From: Thalassovita sp.
Lineage (GTDB): Bacteria; Pseudomonadota; Alphaproteobacteria; Rhodobacterales; Rhodobacteraceae
Assembly (NCBI RefSeq): GCF_963691685.1
Contig: NZ_OY829290.1
Span: forward strand, 2,790,001 to 2,854,000
DNA length: 64,000 nt
Direction of reading: 5' to 3'
A program made the translations under genes and the position numbers. Of the stretch, positions 25,605-33,789 are shown piece by piece. The notes beneath the pieces are model-generated. The model ran no database searches and was not told the origin of the DNA. It saw only the letters and a program-made list of their open reading frames with translations. Every line of letters begins with the position of its first letter. Positions within the stretch are counted from its first letter, which is position 1.

Positions 25605-26216
25605 ATGCGGCTATTTCTTTGCGCACTGCTGTTGGCCTCCCCTGCGCTGGCAGGTGGTGCCCATGCTAATCCCCCTCAGAATGCCTGTTATTACGATGGT
25701 AAGGCTTTCACCAAAAATGCTCAAATTGTCCGTGATGGCGCCAAAACTGTTTGCGAAGGCCCAAATTGGGATGAGGCTCATGACACCAAATGCGACTATG
25801 CGGGTGAGCCGTATAGCCAGGGTGCAATCGTCTCACCCTCCGCAGGGATAAACACGATGTGCAACAAGGGAAACTGGGTCGATACGTCCTGCCGAAACTA
25901 TGACGTCCCACGCGAACCGCTTGCGCTGATCGTCCAGCCCAGTATTGACAGATGGTCCGTATGTCTTGTGACGCCCTCGGACGCAGATCCCGCTGATCCC
26001 GGTGCGGTTAGGGTGACGGTCCGCAGTATAACGACGCCACCAAACGGGCCCCATCTGTTCAGCGATGTTCTCGTCGGGTCCGTTTCCAAAGGTGATGCAG
26101 ACGCAACATACAGCTGCATGACTGTTTCTGTCGGCCCCAAAGATGTGCTTGCAGCGGTGAATTCAGCCAGCAAGACAGATCCGTTGGAGGTTCGCGTCTG
26201 TCCGACGAGCCACTAG
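25605..26216 (+). CDS. Small secreted protein with two Cys repeats, unknown function
   Basis: A 203-aa protein with a Sec signal (MRLFLCALLLASPALAGGAHA). The body opens with two similar units, CYYDGKAFTKNAQIVRDGAK ending CEGPNW and CDYAGEPYSQGAIVSPSAG ending CNKGNWV, each of the form C-Y-G-x2-(Y/F)-x-(K/Q)-(N/G)-A ... C-x-G-x-W. The pattern recalls DUF1496-type cell-surface repeats. The C-terminal half carries two further Cys residues and no recognised motif. AAGGAG precedes the chosen ATG. The gene is noticeably less GC-rich than its neighbours and stands alone between two related hairpins, which hints at transfer. It is probably periplasmic. Confidence 0.7.
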   Translation: MRLFLCALLLASPALAGGAHANPPQNACYYDGKAFTKNAQIVRDGAKTVCEGPNWDEAHDTKCDYAGEPYSQGAIVSPSAGINTMCNKGNWVDTSCRNYDVPREPLALIVQPSIDRWSVCLVTPSDADPADPGAVRVTVRSITTPPNGPHLFSDVLVGSVSKGDADATYSCMTVSVGPKDVLAAVNSASKTDPLEVRVCPTSH

Positions 26217-26265
26217 TGTGCCAGCCCTCGCTTTTTTTTGGCGGGCAGTCCAAAATCACATCTGG

Positions 26266-26291
26266 AAACGGCGCCCCTTCGGACGCCGTTT
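26266..26291. other. Hairpin downstream of the secreted-protein gene
   Basis: AAACGGCG at 26266-26273 pairs with CGCCGTTT at 26284-26291. Its left arm closely resembles the arm of the terminator at 25467-25475. No good T run follows on either strand. Confidence 0.45.
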
Positions 26292-26322
26292 GTTCTGGGG
26301 CCTTGGCCCGTAGGCGCTACTG

Positions 26323-26934
26323 TTACGGGCGAATGGCCAGGTCAACGTAGTCATCCGCCATTTTATCGGCCGCGATCCATGGGTAATCGGTCAGCGTATT
26401 ATGCGCCATTGCCGCACCGATTAGGGCGGCCAGCAGACTGTCAAAGCGCTGTGTTGCATCCGCACCCGCCGGCACGGCGGCGGCCACCAGTTCGGCAAAG
26501 CGCTGAAACTGCGCTTTGGTTTCAGCCCGGTTCAGAAAACATCCCACATCGCTGCGTTCGACCCCGTCAGACATGAAGACCAGACGAAAGTGTTCCGGCG
26601 CCTCAATCCAGAACCGCAGAAAGGTCTGCGCCGCCGCGCTCAGCCGCGCAACCTCAGAAGTCAGCGATGCAATCTCCGCTTCGATCTGCTCAAAAAGCTG
26701 ATCCAGCACATCCGCCCAGAGGTATTGCAGGATGTCGATCTTGCCATCGAAATGGGCGTAGATCGTCATCGGTGAACAGCCCGCTTCCTGCGCCAGACGG
26801 CGGATGGAGACGGAGTTACAACCTTCGGCATGGAACAGGCGCAGGGCTACTGCCGCGATTTCCTTACGGGTCTGCGCGACATCAGCATCACTGCGTTTCG
26901 GCCTTCCGATCTGACGGGGGGGGGATTTTGCCAT
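26323..26934 (-). CDS. TetR/AcrR-family transcriptional regulator
   Basis: A 203-aa repressor-type regulator. The N-terminal helix-turn-helix covers about residues 20-66, with FHAEGCNSVSIRRLAQEAGC and SPMTIYAHFDGKIDIL as the recognition region. The C-terminal ligand domain, residues ~80-203, is variable. The start MAKSPPRQIGRPKR is chosen because TGAGGA lies before it; an ATG 11 codons earlier is possible. The gene is divergent from a DUF4345 membrane protein, with a 16-bp perfect palindrome between them, so it probably controls that gene and itself. The inducing ligand is unknown. Confidence 0.88.
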   Translation of the reverse strand: MAKSPPRQIGRPKRSDADVAQTRKEIAAVALRLFHAEGCNSVSIRRLAQEAGCSPMTIYAHFDGKIDILQYLWADVLDQLFEQIEAEIASLTSEVARLSAAAQTFLRFWIEAPEHFRLVFMSDGVERSDVGCFLNRAETKAQFQRFAELVAAAVPAGADATQRFDSLLAALIGAAMAHNTLTDYPWIAADKMADDYVDLAIRP

Positions 26935-26998
26935 GGCATCCTCACTTATTTGGCACACGTTACACAAAACGCTTGCCAGAGACCAGCAAATGCATATT

Positions 26999-27014
26999 TT
27001 AGAACGCGTTCTAA
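26999..27014. promoter_or_regulatory. Palindromic operator between tetR-like and DUF4345 genes
   Basis: TTAGAACGCGTTCTAA is a perfect 16-bp palindrome, 18 bases before the DUF4345 start and about 64 bases before the regulator start. Its size and place fit a TetR-dimer binding site. Confidence 0.7.
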
Positions 27015-27032
27015 TTTAGGAAGGGCGGCGCG

Positions 27033-27440
27033 ATGCTCAGATCCGAAAGCTTGCTGAAATACACCCTGTTGTTGGTGGGTCTGGCGATCAGCCTTCTGGG
27101 CCTCGACTTTGCGGTTGGGGGGATCGCCACCTTGGGCTGGCAGGTTGACCCGGGCTATGTCGCGATCGCGGATCCAACGGCCTATCAGATCCAGGACAAT
27201 CACATCCGTTTCCTCGGCGGTCTCTTTGTGGTGACGGGGCTGACCTATGTGATCGGCAGCTTTCTGATCGGCACCATGCGCCCGGCGTTGATTTCCCTCA
27301 GCCTGATGATCGCCGTGGCCGGGCTGTTCCGGCTGGGCGCGATGGAGGCTGCGTTGACCCCAAGCGTTTTGCCGTCACTGCTGCTGGAGCTTTTGGCCTT
27401 TCCGGCGCTGGCCCTCTGGCTGTGGCGCGGCGCGGCTTAA
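27033..27440 (+). CDS. DUF4345 membrane protein
   Basis: A 135-aa protein with four hydrophobic segments: YTLLLVGLAISLLGLDFAVG, a segment near FLGGLFVVTGLTYVIG, one near RPALISLSLMIAVAGLF, and LLLELLAFPALALWLW at the end. The sequence HIRFLGGLFVVTGL is the DUF4345 signature. Its function is unknown; members are often controlled by a divergent TetR regulator, as seems the case here. AGGAAGG lies before the ATG. Its last four bases overlap the 3' end of the converging agmatine deiminase gene. Confidence 0.85.
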   Translation: MLRSESLLKYTLLLVGLAISLLGLDFAVGGIATLGWQVDPGYVAIADPTAYQIQDNHIRFLGGLFVVTGLTYVIGSFLIGTMRPALISLSLMIAVAGLFRLGAMEAALTPSVLPSLLLELLAFPALALWLWRGAA

Positions 27441-28549
27441 CCGCTGGGCACCTCATGCGTGGCGCAATGGATGCCGCCGCCCAACTCCCCCAAGGGATCA
27501 ACGTTCAGCATCACCACATCACGGCCGGGGTAAAGACGGCGCAGCGCCCGTTCGGCTGCGGCATCGGTCTCACGGTCTCCAAATTCGGCGGCAATGACCG
27601 CACCGTTGCAGACGTAGTAGTTGGCGTAGGAGGCGACGAAATCCAGCGACTGGACCCGCCGCACGTTTGGTTCAGAAATCACCTCCAGCGCCACTCCGGC
27701 GGCTTGCAGGATGTCATGGGTCTCAAAGGCTGAGACATGGAAGGGATCGTCAAAGTCCGGCTCCTCGGGCAGGTTGATCAACCCCCGCCCCGGCCCGGTA
27801 AACCGCATCAGGCTGTCGATGTGATAATCGGTGATGTCCTGCCCCTTCACCCCCGGCGCCCAGATCATCCTTTCGGCGCCATAGGCCGCCAGCAGCGCTG
27901 CCTCCACCTGATTGCGATGCAGGCCGGGATTGCGATTGCCAATCACCCAGGAACTTTCATGCGCGCAGAGCAGGCCGTGGCCGTCCTGCTCCACACCGCC
28001 GGCTTCGCCCACCAGACCTGTGGGCAAAAGCGGCAGCCCCAAACGCTCCGCCACCCGTTCCGCAACCCGGCCATCGCGGCGATGGCGCTGTTTGCCGCCC
28101 CAGCCGTTAAACTGGATATGCTGCACAGCCCGCCCGCCGGTGCCATCCACCGCAACAATCGGGCCGCTATCGCGGCACCATAGATCCTCCGTCGGGATGT
28201 CCCAGAGCGTCACCTTGTCTGACAAGAGTTGCCGTGCGGTGGCGTGATCGCCAGCCGCGGCCAGCATCACAACCGGTTCAAATTCGGCAATCGTATTGGC
28301 AATTTCGGCAATCGTGGCCTGGGCCTGCTGCAAAAACCACCGATCGCCATAGACCGACAGGGCCACCGGGAACTGCATAAATGTCAGCTCATGCGGGACC
28401 TCCTCGGCGGGCACATACCACGCCCCCGCGCCCCGTTCTGCACCCCGTTCTGCGGCCTTTGCCGCTGCGGTCTTCATCCTTGCAAACCCGCCGGTCAGAC
28501 CAGCCCCCAACCCGCCGATCATCTGAGCCAAAACGCTGCGACGCTGCAT
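27437..28549 (-). CDS. Agmatine deiminase-family protein with Tat-like signal
   Basis: A 370-aa member of the agmatine deiminase / peptidylarginine deiminase fold. The catalytic elements are TEDLWCRDSGP (about residues 118-128), ITDYHIDSLMRF with the His-x-Asp pair, and the C-terminal nucleophile in GGGIHCATHEVP. Such enzymes hydrolyse agmatine to N-carbamoylputrescine and ammonia. The N-terminus MQRRSVLAQMIGGLGAGLTGG looks like a twin-arginine signal, so this copy is probably periplasmic, unlike cytoplasmic AguA. GGAGGA precedes this start. No carbamoylputrescine amidase gene is next to it, so the true substrate may differ. Confidence 0.85.
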   Translation of the reverse strand: MQRRSVLAQMIGGLGAGLTGGFARMKTAAAKAAERGAERGAGAWYVPAEEVPHELTFMQFPVALSVYGDRWFLQQAQATIAEIANTIAEFEPVVMLAAAGDHATARQLLSDKVTLWDIPTEDLWCRDSGPIVAVDGTGGRAVQHIQFNGWGGKQRHRRDGRVAERVAERLGLPLLPTGLVGEAGGVEQDGHGLLCAHESSWVIGNRNPGLHRNQVEAALLAAYGAERMIWAPGVKGQDITDYHIDSLMRFTGPGRGLINLPEEPDFDDPFHVSAFETHDILQAAGVALEVISEPNVRRVQSLDFVASYANYYVCNGAVIAAEFGDRETDAAAERALRRLYPGRDVVMLNVDPLGELGGGIHCATHEVPSG

Positions 28550-28700
28550 CTCATCCTCCGCCCTTTTGCCTTGCGGCTGTGGCCCCATTTTAAGCACGCG
28601 ACAGTTCGGCACAAATTCTTTTGTGATCCTTTGATGACAGGCGCGCCCTCAGGTCCTATACGGGGGCCAACTGCCAGCAAACGGATTCGGAGCCTTTACC

Positions 28701-30167
28701 TTGTCCATGCCCAACTGCCCCACCCCGTCCCATGATGATGATGACAAACTGAAGGAGGAGTGCGGGATCTTCGGCGCCATTGGCGTAAAAGACGCAGCCA
28801 ACTTCGTTGCCTTGGGGCTGCACGCCCTGCAACACCGCGGCCAGGAGGCCGGAGGCATTGTTGCTCATGATCCCGAAGACGGGTTCAACAGCGCCCGCCG
28901 GTTCGGCTATGTGCGCGATAACTTCACCAGCCAGTCCCTGATGAAAACCCTGCCGGGGCCGCTGTCCATCGGGCATGTGCGCTACTCGACCTCAGGCAAG
29001 AAAGGCGCGGTGATCCGCGACGTTCAGCCCTTCTTTGGTGAGTTTTCCATGGGCGGCGCGGCGATTGCCCACAACGGCAACCTGACCAATGCCGTACATC
29101 TGCGCAAAGAGCTGATCGAACGCGGCGCGATTTTCCAAAGCTCCAGCGACAGCGAATGTATCATCCACCTGATGGCCCGTTCCATGGGCCGCTCGATCCC
29201 GGACCGGATGAAAGAGGCGCTGCGCCAGGTCGAAGGTGCGTTTTCGGTGGTTGCCATGACGCGCTCCAAGCTGATCGGTGTGCGCGATGCCCTCGGCATC
29301 CGTCCACTGGTGATGGGCAAACTGGGCGAAGGCACGGTGCTGGCCTCTGAAACCTGCGCGCTGGACATCATCGGCGCCGAGTTTGTGCGTGAGATTGAAC
29401 CAGGCGAAATGGTTGTCATCTCCGAAGAGGGCATCGAAAGCTACCGCCCGTTTGAGCCGACCGAGCCACGGCCTTGTATCTTTGAATATGTCTACTTCTC
29501 GCGCCCTGACAGCATCATCGGCGGCAAATCCGTCTATGAGGTCCGCCGTGAGATCGGCCGCCAGCTGGCGCTGGAAAACCCGATTGAGGCCGATATGGTC
29601 TGCCCGGTGCCCGACAGCGGCACCCCGGCGGCCATTGGCTACAGCCAGGAAAGCGGCATCCCGTTTGAAATGGGCATTGTGCGCAACCAATATGTCGGCC
29701 GGACCTTCATTGAGCCGACCGAACAGATCCGCAACATGGGTGTACGCCTGAAGCTCAACGTCAACAAATCGCTGATGAAGGGCAAACGGGTCATCCTGAT
29801 TGACGACTCGATTGTGCGCGGCACCACCAGCCGCAAGATCAAGGATATGGTGCTGGAAGCGGGCGCGAAGGAAGTGCACTTCCGCGTTGCTTCCCCGCCG
29901 ACCATCTGGCCGGATTTCTACGGCGTTGATATGCCCACGCAGGAGGAACTGCTGGCGGCGAAAATGACCGAGGAAGAGATGCGCGTTTACCTTGGCGTAT
30001 CCTCGCTGAAGTTTGTCTCCATCGATGGTCTCTACCGCGCGGTTGGCGAAAAGGCCGGCCGCAACCCCGAGGCCCCGGCCTATCACGATGCGGTCTTCAC
30101 CGGCGATTACCCAATCGCCCCCAAGGACATGATCGCCAAAGGCTTCAAGATGAAAGCCGCTGAATAA
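28701..30167 (+). CDS. purF: Amidophosphoribosyltransferase
   Basis: A ~488-aa enzyme for the first committed step of purine synthesis, forming phosphoribosylamine from PRPP and glutamine. The N-terminal nucleophile Cys lies in KEECGIFGAIG after a short propeptide. ALQHRGQEAGGIV and the glutamine-channel block RYSTSGKKG follow. The PRPP motif is VILIDDSIVRGTTSRK (about residues 365-380). GGAG sits 8 bases before a TTG at 28701 and 14 bases before an in-frame ATG at 28707, so the TTG is preferred but either start could be used. A strong terminator follows. Confidence 0.95.
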   Translation: MSMPNCPTPSHDDDDKLKEECGIFGAIGVKDAANFVALGLHALQHRGQEAGGIVAHDPEDGFNSARRFGYVRDNFTSQSLMKTLPGPLSIGHVRYSTSGKKGAVIRDVQPFFGEFSMGGAAIAHNGNLTNAVHLRKELIERGAIFQSSSDSECIIHLMARSMGRSIPDRMKEALRQVEGAFSVVAMTRSKLIGVRDALGIRPLVMGKLGEGTVLASETCALDIIGAEFVREIEPGEMVVISEEGIESYRPFEPTEPRPCIFEYVYFSRPDSIIGGKSVYEVRREIGRQLALENPIEADMVCPVPDSGTPAAIGYSQESGIPFEMGIVRNQYVGRTFIEPTEQIRNMGVRLKLNVNKSLMKGKRVILIDDSIVRGTTSRKIKDMVLEAGAKEVHFRVASPPTIWPDFYGVDMPTQEELLAAKMTEEEMRVYLGVSSLKFVSIDGLYRAVGEKAGRNPEAPAYHDAVFTGDYPIAPKDMIAKGFKMKAAE

Positions 30168-30195
30168 GCGCAATTTGATCTAAATACGATGCATT

Positions 30196-30223
30196 CAGGG
30201 GGCCGCGTGCCCCCTGTTTTTTT
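30196..30223 (+). terminator. Terminator after purF
   Basis: CAGGGGGC at 30196-30203 pairs with GCCCCCTG at 30209-30216 around CGCGT, followed by seven T residues. A textbook intrinsic terminator 28 bases after the stop codon. Confidence 0.92.
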
Positions 30224-30318
30224 GTCTGCTGCAAGACAATCACAACACTTCTGAGGCACCGTTTCCCAGTTCGGCACAGTTCTTGCCAAGCTTTCCTGGT
30301 GTATTGGAGTAACCCGTG

Positions 30319-30591
30319 ATGTCTGTTCGTGGCCGGCTGGAGCGCAGCCTAACAATTGACACTGCCGCAACCGAGCGGTCAGCGCTGCCGATGGGCCATG
30401 CCAGCCTGCTCGGCACGATCCTGACGCCTGAGGGCCCGCGCGCCTATGTGCATCTGGGGGCCGGACGCATTCACAAGGTCCGACCCGGTGACATGCTGGA
30501 GGGCGCGGAGGTGACCGCCATCCACAGCGGCGCGCTGACCCTGACTCGCGGGGATGACCAACGCCAGATGCGCCTGCCTGCCACCACCTAG
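30319..30591 (+). CDS. Small protein resembling the GspC/PilP homology domain
   Basis: A 90-aa protein. The C-terminal part, AYVHLGAGRIHKVRPGDMLE then AEVTAIHSGALTLTRGD and RQMRLP, follows the strand pattern of the periplasmic homology-region domain of type II secretion GspC and pilus PilP proteins. Unlike those, it has no membrane anchor or signal peptide in the visible frame. GGAG lies before both a GTG at 30316 and the ATG at 30319. No secretion or pilus genes are nearby. The domain assignment is by eye and tentative. Confidence 0.6.
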   Translation: MSVRGRLERSLTIDTAATERSALPMGHASLLGTILTPEGPRAYVHLGAGRIHKVRPGDMLEGAEVTAIHSGALTLTRGDDQRQMRLPATT

Positions 30592-30613
30592 GCACCGCCT
30601 AAGCCCTGCCCCC

Positions 30614-30648
30614 CCTTTCATCGTTCCAACAATACTCCCGCCGGAGGC
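30614..30648. repeat. Copy of a dispersed ~35-bp intergenic element
   Basis: The 35 bases run CCTTTCATCGTTCC... to ...CCGGAGGC and match 56967-57001 at 32 of 35 positions. It lies between the GspC-like gene and the DUF2199 gene. Confidence 0.65.
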
Positions 30649-30740
30649 TCCGACCTTTCGGCCCGTGCAGGCTTCCCCCTTGCAGCGCCCAGCCCCGCCC
30701 CATACCGTGGCGCCAACAGAAGACAGCAACGGTGTGCCCG

Positions 30741-31316
30741 ATGGCCCTACTTGATCTTGATGCCCGCTGGCGGCGTTTCAATGACCCCAACCGCGTGATG
30801 CCGGGCTCCGATCAGGGGTTTTCCGGTGTCTTTGACATTGGCTTTGATCACCCCGGCCCCTGGCCGCATGAGGCGCGCGAGGACCAACCTTTTGTTAAAC
30901 AGGGCGAGGATCAGTTGACCGCCGACCTGTGCCGGGCGGGTGAGCAGCGCTTTGTCCGCGTGGTCATGAGTTTCCCCATCCAAGGCGCCGACGATGAGGC
31001 GCTGCATATTACGCCCTGGGTCGAAGTGTCACCAGCGGCCTTCTATGCCTATCTCGACACCTTTGATGGCGCGGATGCCCCGGCGGTGGATGATGCACCG
31101 GCGACGCTGGTCAACCAGCTGCCCGGCTTTGAAGGGGAAACCGAAGATCCCCTGCCGGTCCTGCTGCATTTCCCCGGCCCCGAGGCCCGCCCGATCGCGC
31201 TTGCCCAATCCGGTAAGCTGGCGGAGGCGCAGAAAAACGGGATCAGCTTTGATCAGCTTCTGGATATCTACGCCGCCTTCGGTCAGGACATCCGCCCCCA
31301 TCTGCTACACGACTAA
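30741..31316 (+). CDS. DUF2199-like protein
   Basis: A 191-aa soluble protein. Residues ~45-105, with DLCRAGEQRFVRVVMSFPI, DEALHITPWVEVSPAAFYAY and FEGETEDPLPV, follow the DUF2199 layout (Cys or Asp pair, aromatic core, W-VxxS). The usual N-terminal Cys-x2-Cys zinc pair is not present. Function is unknown. A GTG three codons upstream (30732) is an alternative start. It lies 149 bp after the GspC-like gene and 59 bp before the SDR gene. Confidence 0.7.
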   Translation: MALLDLDARWRRFNDPNRVMPGSDQGFSGVFDIGFDHPGPWPHEAREDQPFVKQGEDQLTADLCRAGEQRFVRVVMSFPIQGADDEALHITPWVEVSPAAFYAYLDTFDGADAPAVDDAPATLVNQLPGFEGETEDPLPVLLHFPGPEARPIALAQSGKLAEAQKNGISFDQLLDIYAAFGQDIRPHLLHD

Positions 31317-31375
31317 GCAGCGCAGGGCAGCGCTTTGCCCTTGACCTCTTGCCCATTAGGCCGCACATCCCCGTC

Positions 31376-32041
31376 ATGACACAGAAAATCGCACTCATCA
31401 CCGGCGCATCGCGTGGCCTCGGCGCAGGCCTGGCCGAAGCGCTCTGCCAAAGCCACCACATCGTTGCCGTGGCGCGCACCACCGGCGCGCTGGAAGAGCT
31501 GGATGACCGCATTCAGGCCGCAGGCGGACAGGCCACCCTGGCCCCGATGGACATCACCAATCCCGATGCCATGGCGCAGCTTTGCCGCTCGATCTATGAC
31601 CGCTGGGGCACGATTGATCTGTGGGCCCATGCCGCAGTGCATGCCCCGCCGCTGTCGCCGGCGCAGTTCATCGACGCCAAGGATTGGGACAAGTCGGTCA
31701 ACATCAACGTCACCGCCACCGGCCGCCTGATCACCTATGTTGCCCCGCTTCTGGGTGAAGACGGCACCGCACTGTTCTTTGAGGACGCGCGCGGCGGGCA
31801 GAAGTTCTTTGGTGCCTATGGCGCGACCAAATCCGCGCAGATCGATATGGCCCGGTCCTGGGCGGCGGAAACAGCCGCAACCGGCCCCAAGGTCCACATC
31901 CTGCAGCCCAAGCCCCTGGCCACTGCCAACCGCGCCCGTTTTTTCCCCGGCGAAGACCGCGACGCATTGGCCAAACCCGCTGAGGAGGCCAAGCGACTGC
32001 TGGCCGAACTGGGTGATCAGGCCGATCCGGGCGTCGCTTAA
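31376..32041 (+). CDS. SDR-family oxidoreductase
   Basis: A 221-aa short-chain dehydrogenase. The cofactor motif TGASRGLGAG is at about residues 9-18, and the catalytic pair YGATKSA (YxxxK) follows at about residues 148-154. The usual catalytic Ser region is altered: the strand before it reads GTALFFEDARGG, with no obvious Ser. Its short length and DWDKSVNINVTATGRLI (the NxxA/NVT helix) place it with small SDRs of unknown substrate. The start MTQKIALITGASRG is chosen over a TTG nine codons upstream. Confidence 0.82.
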   Translation: MTQKIALITGASRGLGAGLAEALCQSHHIVAVARTTGALEELDDRIQAAGGQATLAPMDITNPDAMAQLCRSIYDRWGTIDLWAHAAVHAPPLSPAQFIDAKDWDKSVNINVTATGRLITYVAPLLGEDGTALFFEDARGGQKFFGAYGATKSAQIDMARSWAAETAATGPKVHILQPKPLATANRARFFPGEDRDALAKPAEEAKRLLAELGDQADPGVA

Positions 32042-32173
32042 GAACAACACAGCGCCCACACCAATGGCGGGTGCCCCTTGCGGGCGCTTGCCCCATTCAC
32101 GCCGCTCCCCTACTAAGAGCCTGAAGACATAAGGCAGATCGCCCCATCGGGGCTGAGGGTAAGGGGCACAGCC

Positions 32174-32965
32174 ATGCGTATTCTGGTCACCAACGATGAT
32201 GGCATCAACGCCCCCGGCCTAAAGGTGCTGGAAACAATCGCGGCTGAACTGGCCGGCCCAGACGGTGAGGTTTGGGTGGTTGCCCCGGCCTTTGAACAAT
32301 CCGGTGTTGGCCATTGCATCAGCTACACCCACCCGATGATGGTCGCCAAACTGGGCGAACGCCGGTTTGCCGCCGAAGGCAGCCCTGCCGACTGTGTGCT
32401 GGTCGGTCTGCATGACGTGATGAAAGACACGCCACCGGATCTGATCCTGTCCGGCGTGAACCGCGGCAACAACTCGGCCGAAAACGCGCTCTACTCCGGC
32501 ACGCTGGGCGGCGCAATGGAGGGCGCGTTGCAGGGCGTGCGCGCCATTGCTCTCAGCCAATATCTAGGGCCAAAGACCTTTAATGCGGAAAACCCGTTTG
32601 AGGCTGCGGCGGAACATGCCGTGCCCCTGTTGCGCCAGATCCTGGAACAGATGCCGGAACAGGAAGAGGACTATCGCCTGTTCTTCAATGTGAACTTCCC
32701 GCCCTGCCCCGCCGCCGAGGTGAAAGGCGTGCGTGTGGCGCCGCAGGGCTATCGCCGTGGCCCCGGCTTTGCGGTGGAACCACATACCTCGCCTACCGGC
32801 CGGCGCTACCTATGGGTCCGTGGGGGCGATCAGCGCCGCCCCACTCTGCCCGGCACCGATGCGGCGGTGAACCTTGATGACTATATTTCCGTCACCCCAA
32901 TGCGCGCGGACCTGACCGCAAATGACGCGCTGGAGCGGCTGAAATCTCTGGAAAGCGACAGATGA
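32174..32965 (+). CDS. surE: 5'-nucleotidase SurE
   Basis: A 263-aa metal-dependent survival nucleotidase that removes phosphate from nucleoside monophosphates and short polyphosphate. The N-terminal metal site MRILVTNDDGINAPGL includes the Asp pair D8-D9, with S41-containing AFEQSGVGHCIS and the later ILSGVNRGNNSAENALYSGT carrying N95-type ligands. AAGGGG lies before the ATG. It overlaps pcm by four bases, giving the classic surE-pcm-nlpD arrangement. Confidence 0.95.
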   Translation: MRILVTNDDGINAPGLKVLETIAAELAGPDGEVWVVAPAFEQSGVGHCISYTHPMMVAKLGERRFAAEGSPADCVLVGLHDVMKDTPPDLILSGVNRGNNSAENALYSGTLGGAMEGALQGVRAIALSQYLGPKTFNAENPFEAAAEHAVPLLRQILEQMPEQEEDYRLFFNVNFPPCPAAEVKGVRVAPQGYRRGPGFAVEPHTSPTGRRYLWVRGGDQRRPTLPGTDAAVNLDDYISVTPMRADLTANDALERLKSLESDR

Positions 32966-33612
32966 GCGAAGACGACATCGCCACACGCAAGATGCAGTTC
33001 CTCTTTGCGCTCCGCTCCAAGGGCGTAACGGATCAGCGTGTCTTGAGCGCGATGGAGAAAATTGATCGCGGGCTGTTCATCAAGGGGCTGTTCGCCGAAC
33101 GTTCTTACGAGGATATGCCGCTGCCGATCGCCTGCGGGCAGACCATCAGCCAGCCTTCGGTGGTTGGGCTGATGAGCCAGGCACTGCAGATCAGCCCGCG
33201 CGATAAGGTGCTGGAGGTGGGCACCGGGTCTGGCTATCAGGCCGCGGTCCTCAGCCAGCTGGCGCGCCGGGTCTATACCGTGGACCGTCATCGCCGACTG
33301 GTCGCAGAAGCCCGCGAAGTCTTTGAAGCGCTTGATCTTTCCAATGTCACCAGCATCCTGGGCGACGGCAGCTTTGGCCTGCCTGATCAGGCGCCTTTTG
33401 ACCGTATTCTGGTCACCGCCGCCGCCGAGGATCCGCCGCCACCGCTCCTGGCACAGCTGAAGGTCGGCGGCATCATGGTCTTGCCGGTGGGACAATCAGA
33501 TCACGTGCAAAGCCTAATCCGTGTCACCCGCACCGAAGATGGATTTGACTACGACGAATTGATGCCCGTGCGCTTCGTTCCACTGGTTGAAGGTCTGGGC
33601 CGAGACGCATAA
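32962..33612 (+). CDS. pcm: Protein-L-isoaspartate O-methyltransferase
   Basis: A 216-aa enzyme that methylates isoaspartyl residues so that damaged proteins can be repaired. The family signature DMPLPIACGQTISQPSVVGLM is broken here as DMPLPIACGQ (about residues 50-59) then TISQPSVVGL. SAM motif I is VLEVGTGSGYQAAVL (about residues 79-93), and motif II is FDRILVTAAAEDPPPPLL. Length matches the family. Overlap with surE implies co-translation, and nlpD follows 177 bp later on the same strand. Confidence 0.95.
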   Translation: MSEDDIATRKMQFLFALRSKGVTDQRVLSAMEKIDRGLFIKGLFAERSYEDMPLPIACGQTISQPSVVGLMSQALQISPRDKVLEVGTGSGYQAAVLSQLARRVYTVDRHRRLVAEAREVFEALDLSNVTSILGDGSFGLPDQAPFDRILVTAAAEDPPPPLLAQLKVGGIMVLPVGQSDHVQSLIRVTRTEDGFDYDELMPVRFVPLVEGLGRDA

Positions 33613-33789
33613 ATAGGCAAAAAGGCGCGCAAATTTGCGTGAAGTTGGCCGTTTTGCGCGCAATCGCGTAAAATGGGCGTTAAAGACCAATAAAAGCACG
33701 CGTTCTAAGATCGCTTGATGATCAACTGGCAAGGCCCCGGCAAACAGGGGTATCGCCTGAGGCAGACCTGAGAGGCAGAGGAAATCGAG

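Noticed and set aside
28992..30173. A 393-codon open frame opposite purF
   Set aside because: Antisense shadow of a highly conserved enzyme gene.
33632..33682. Two partly similar stretches (GCGTGAAGTTGG and GCGTAAAATGGG) upstream of nlpD
   Set aside because: Similarity is weak and needs a gap; it could easily be chance.
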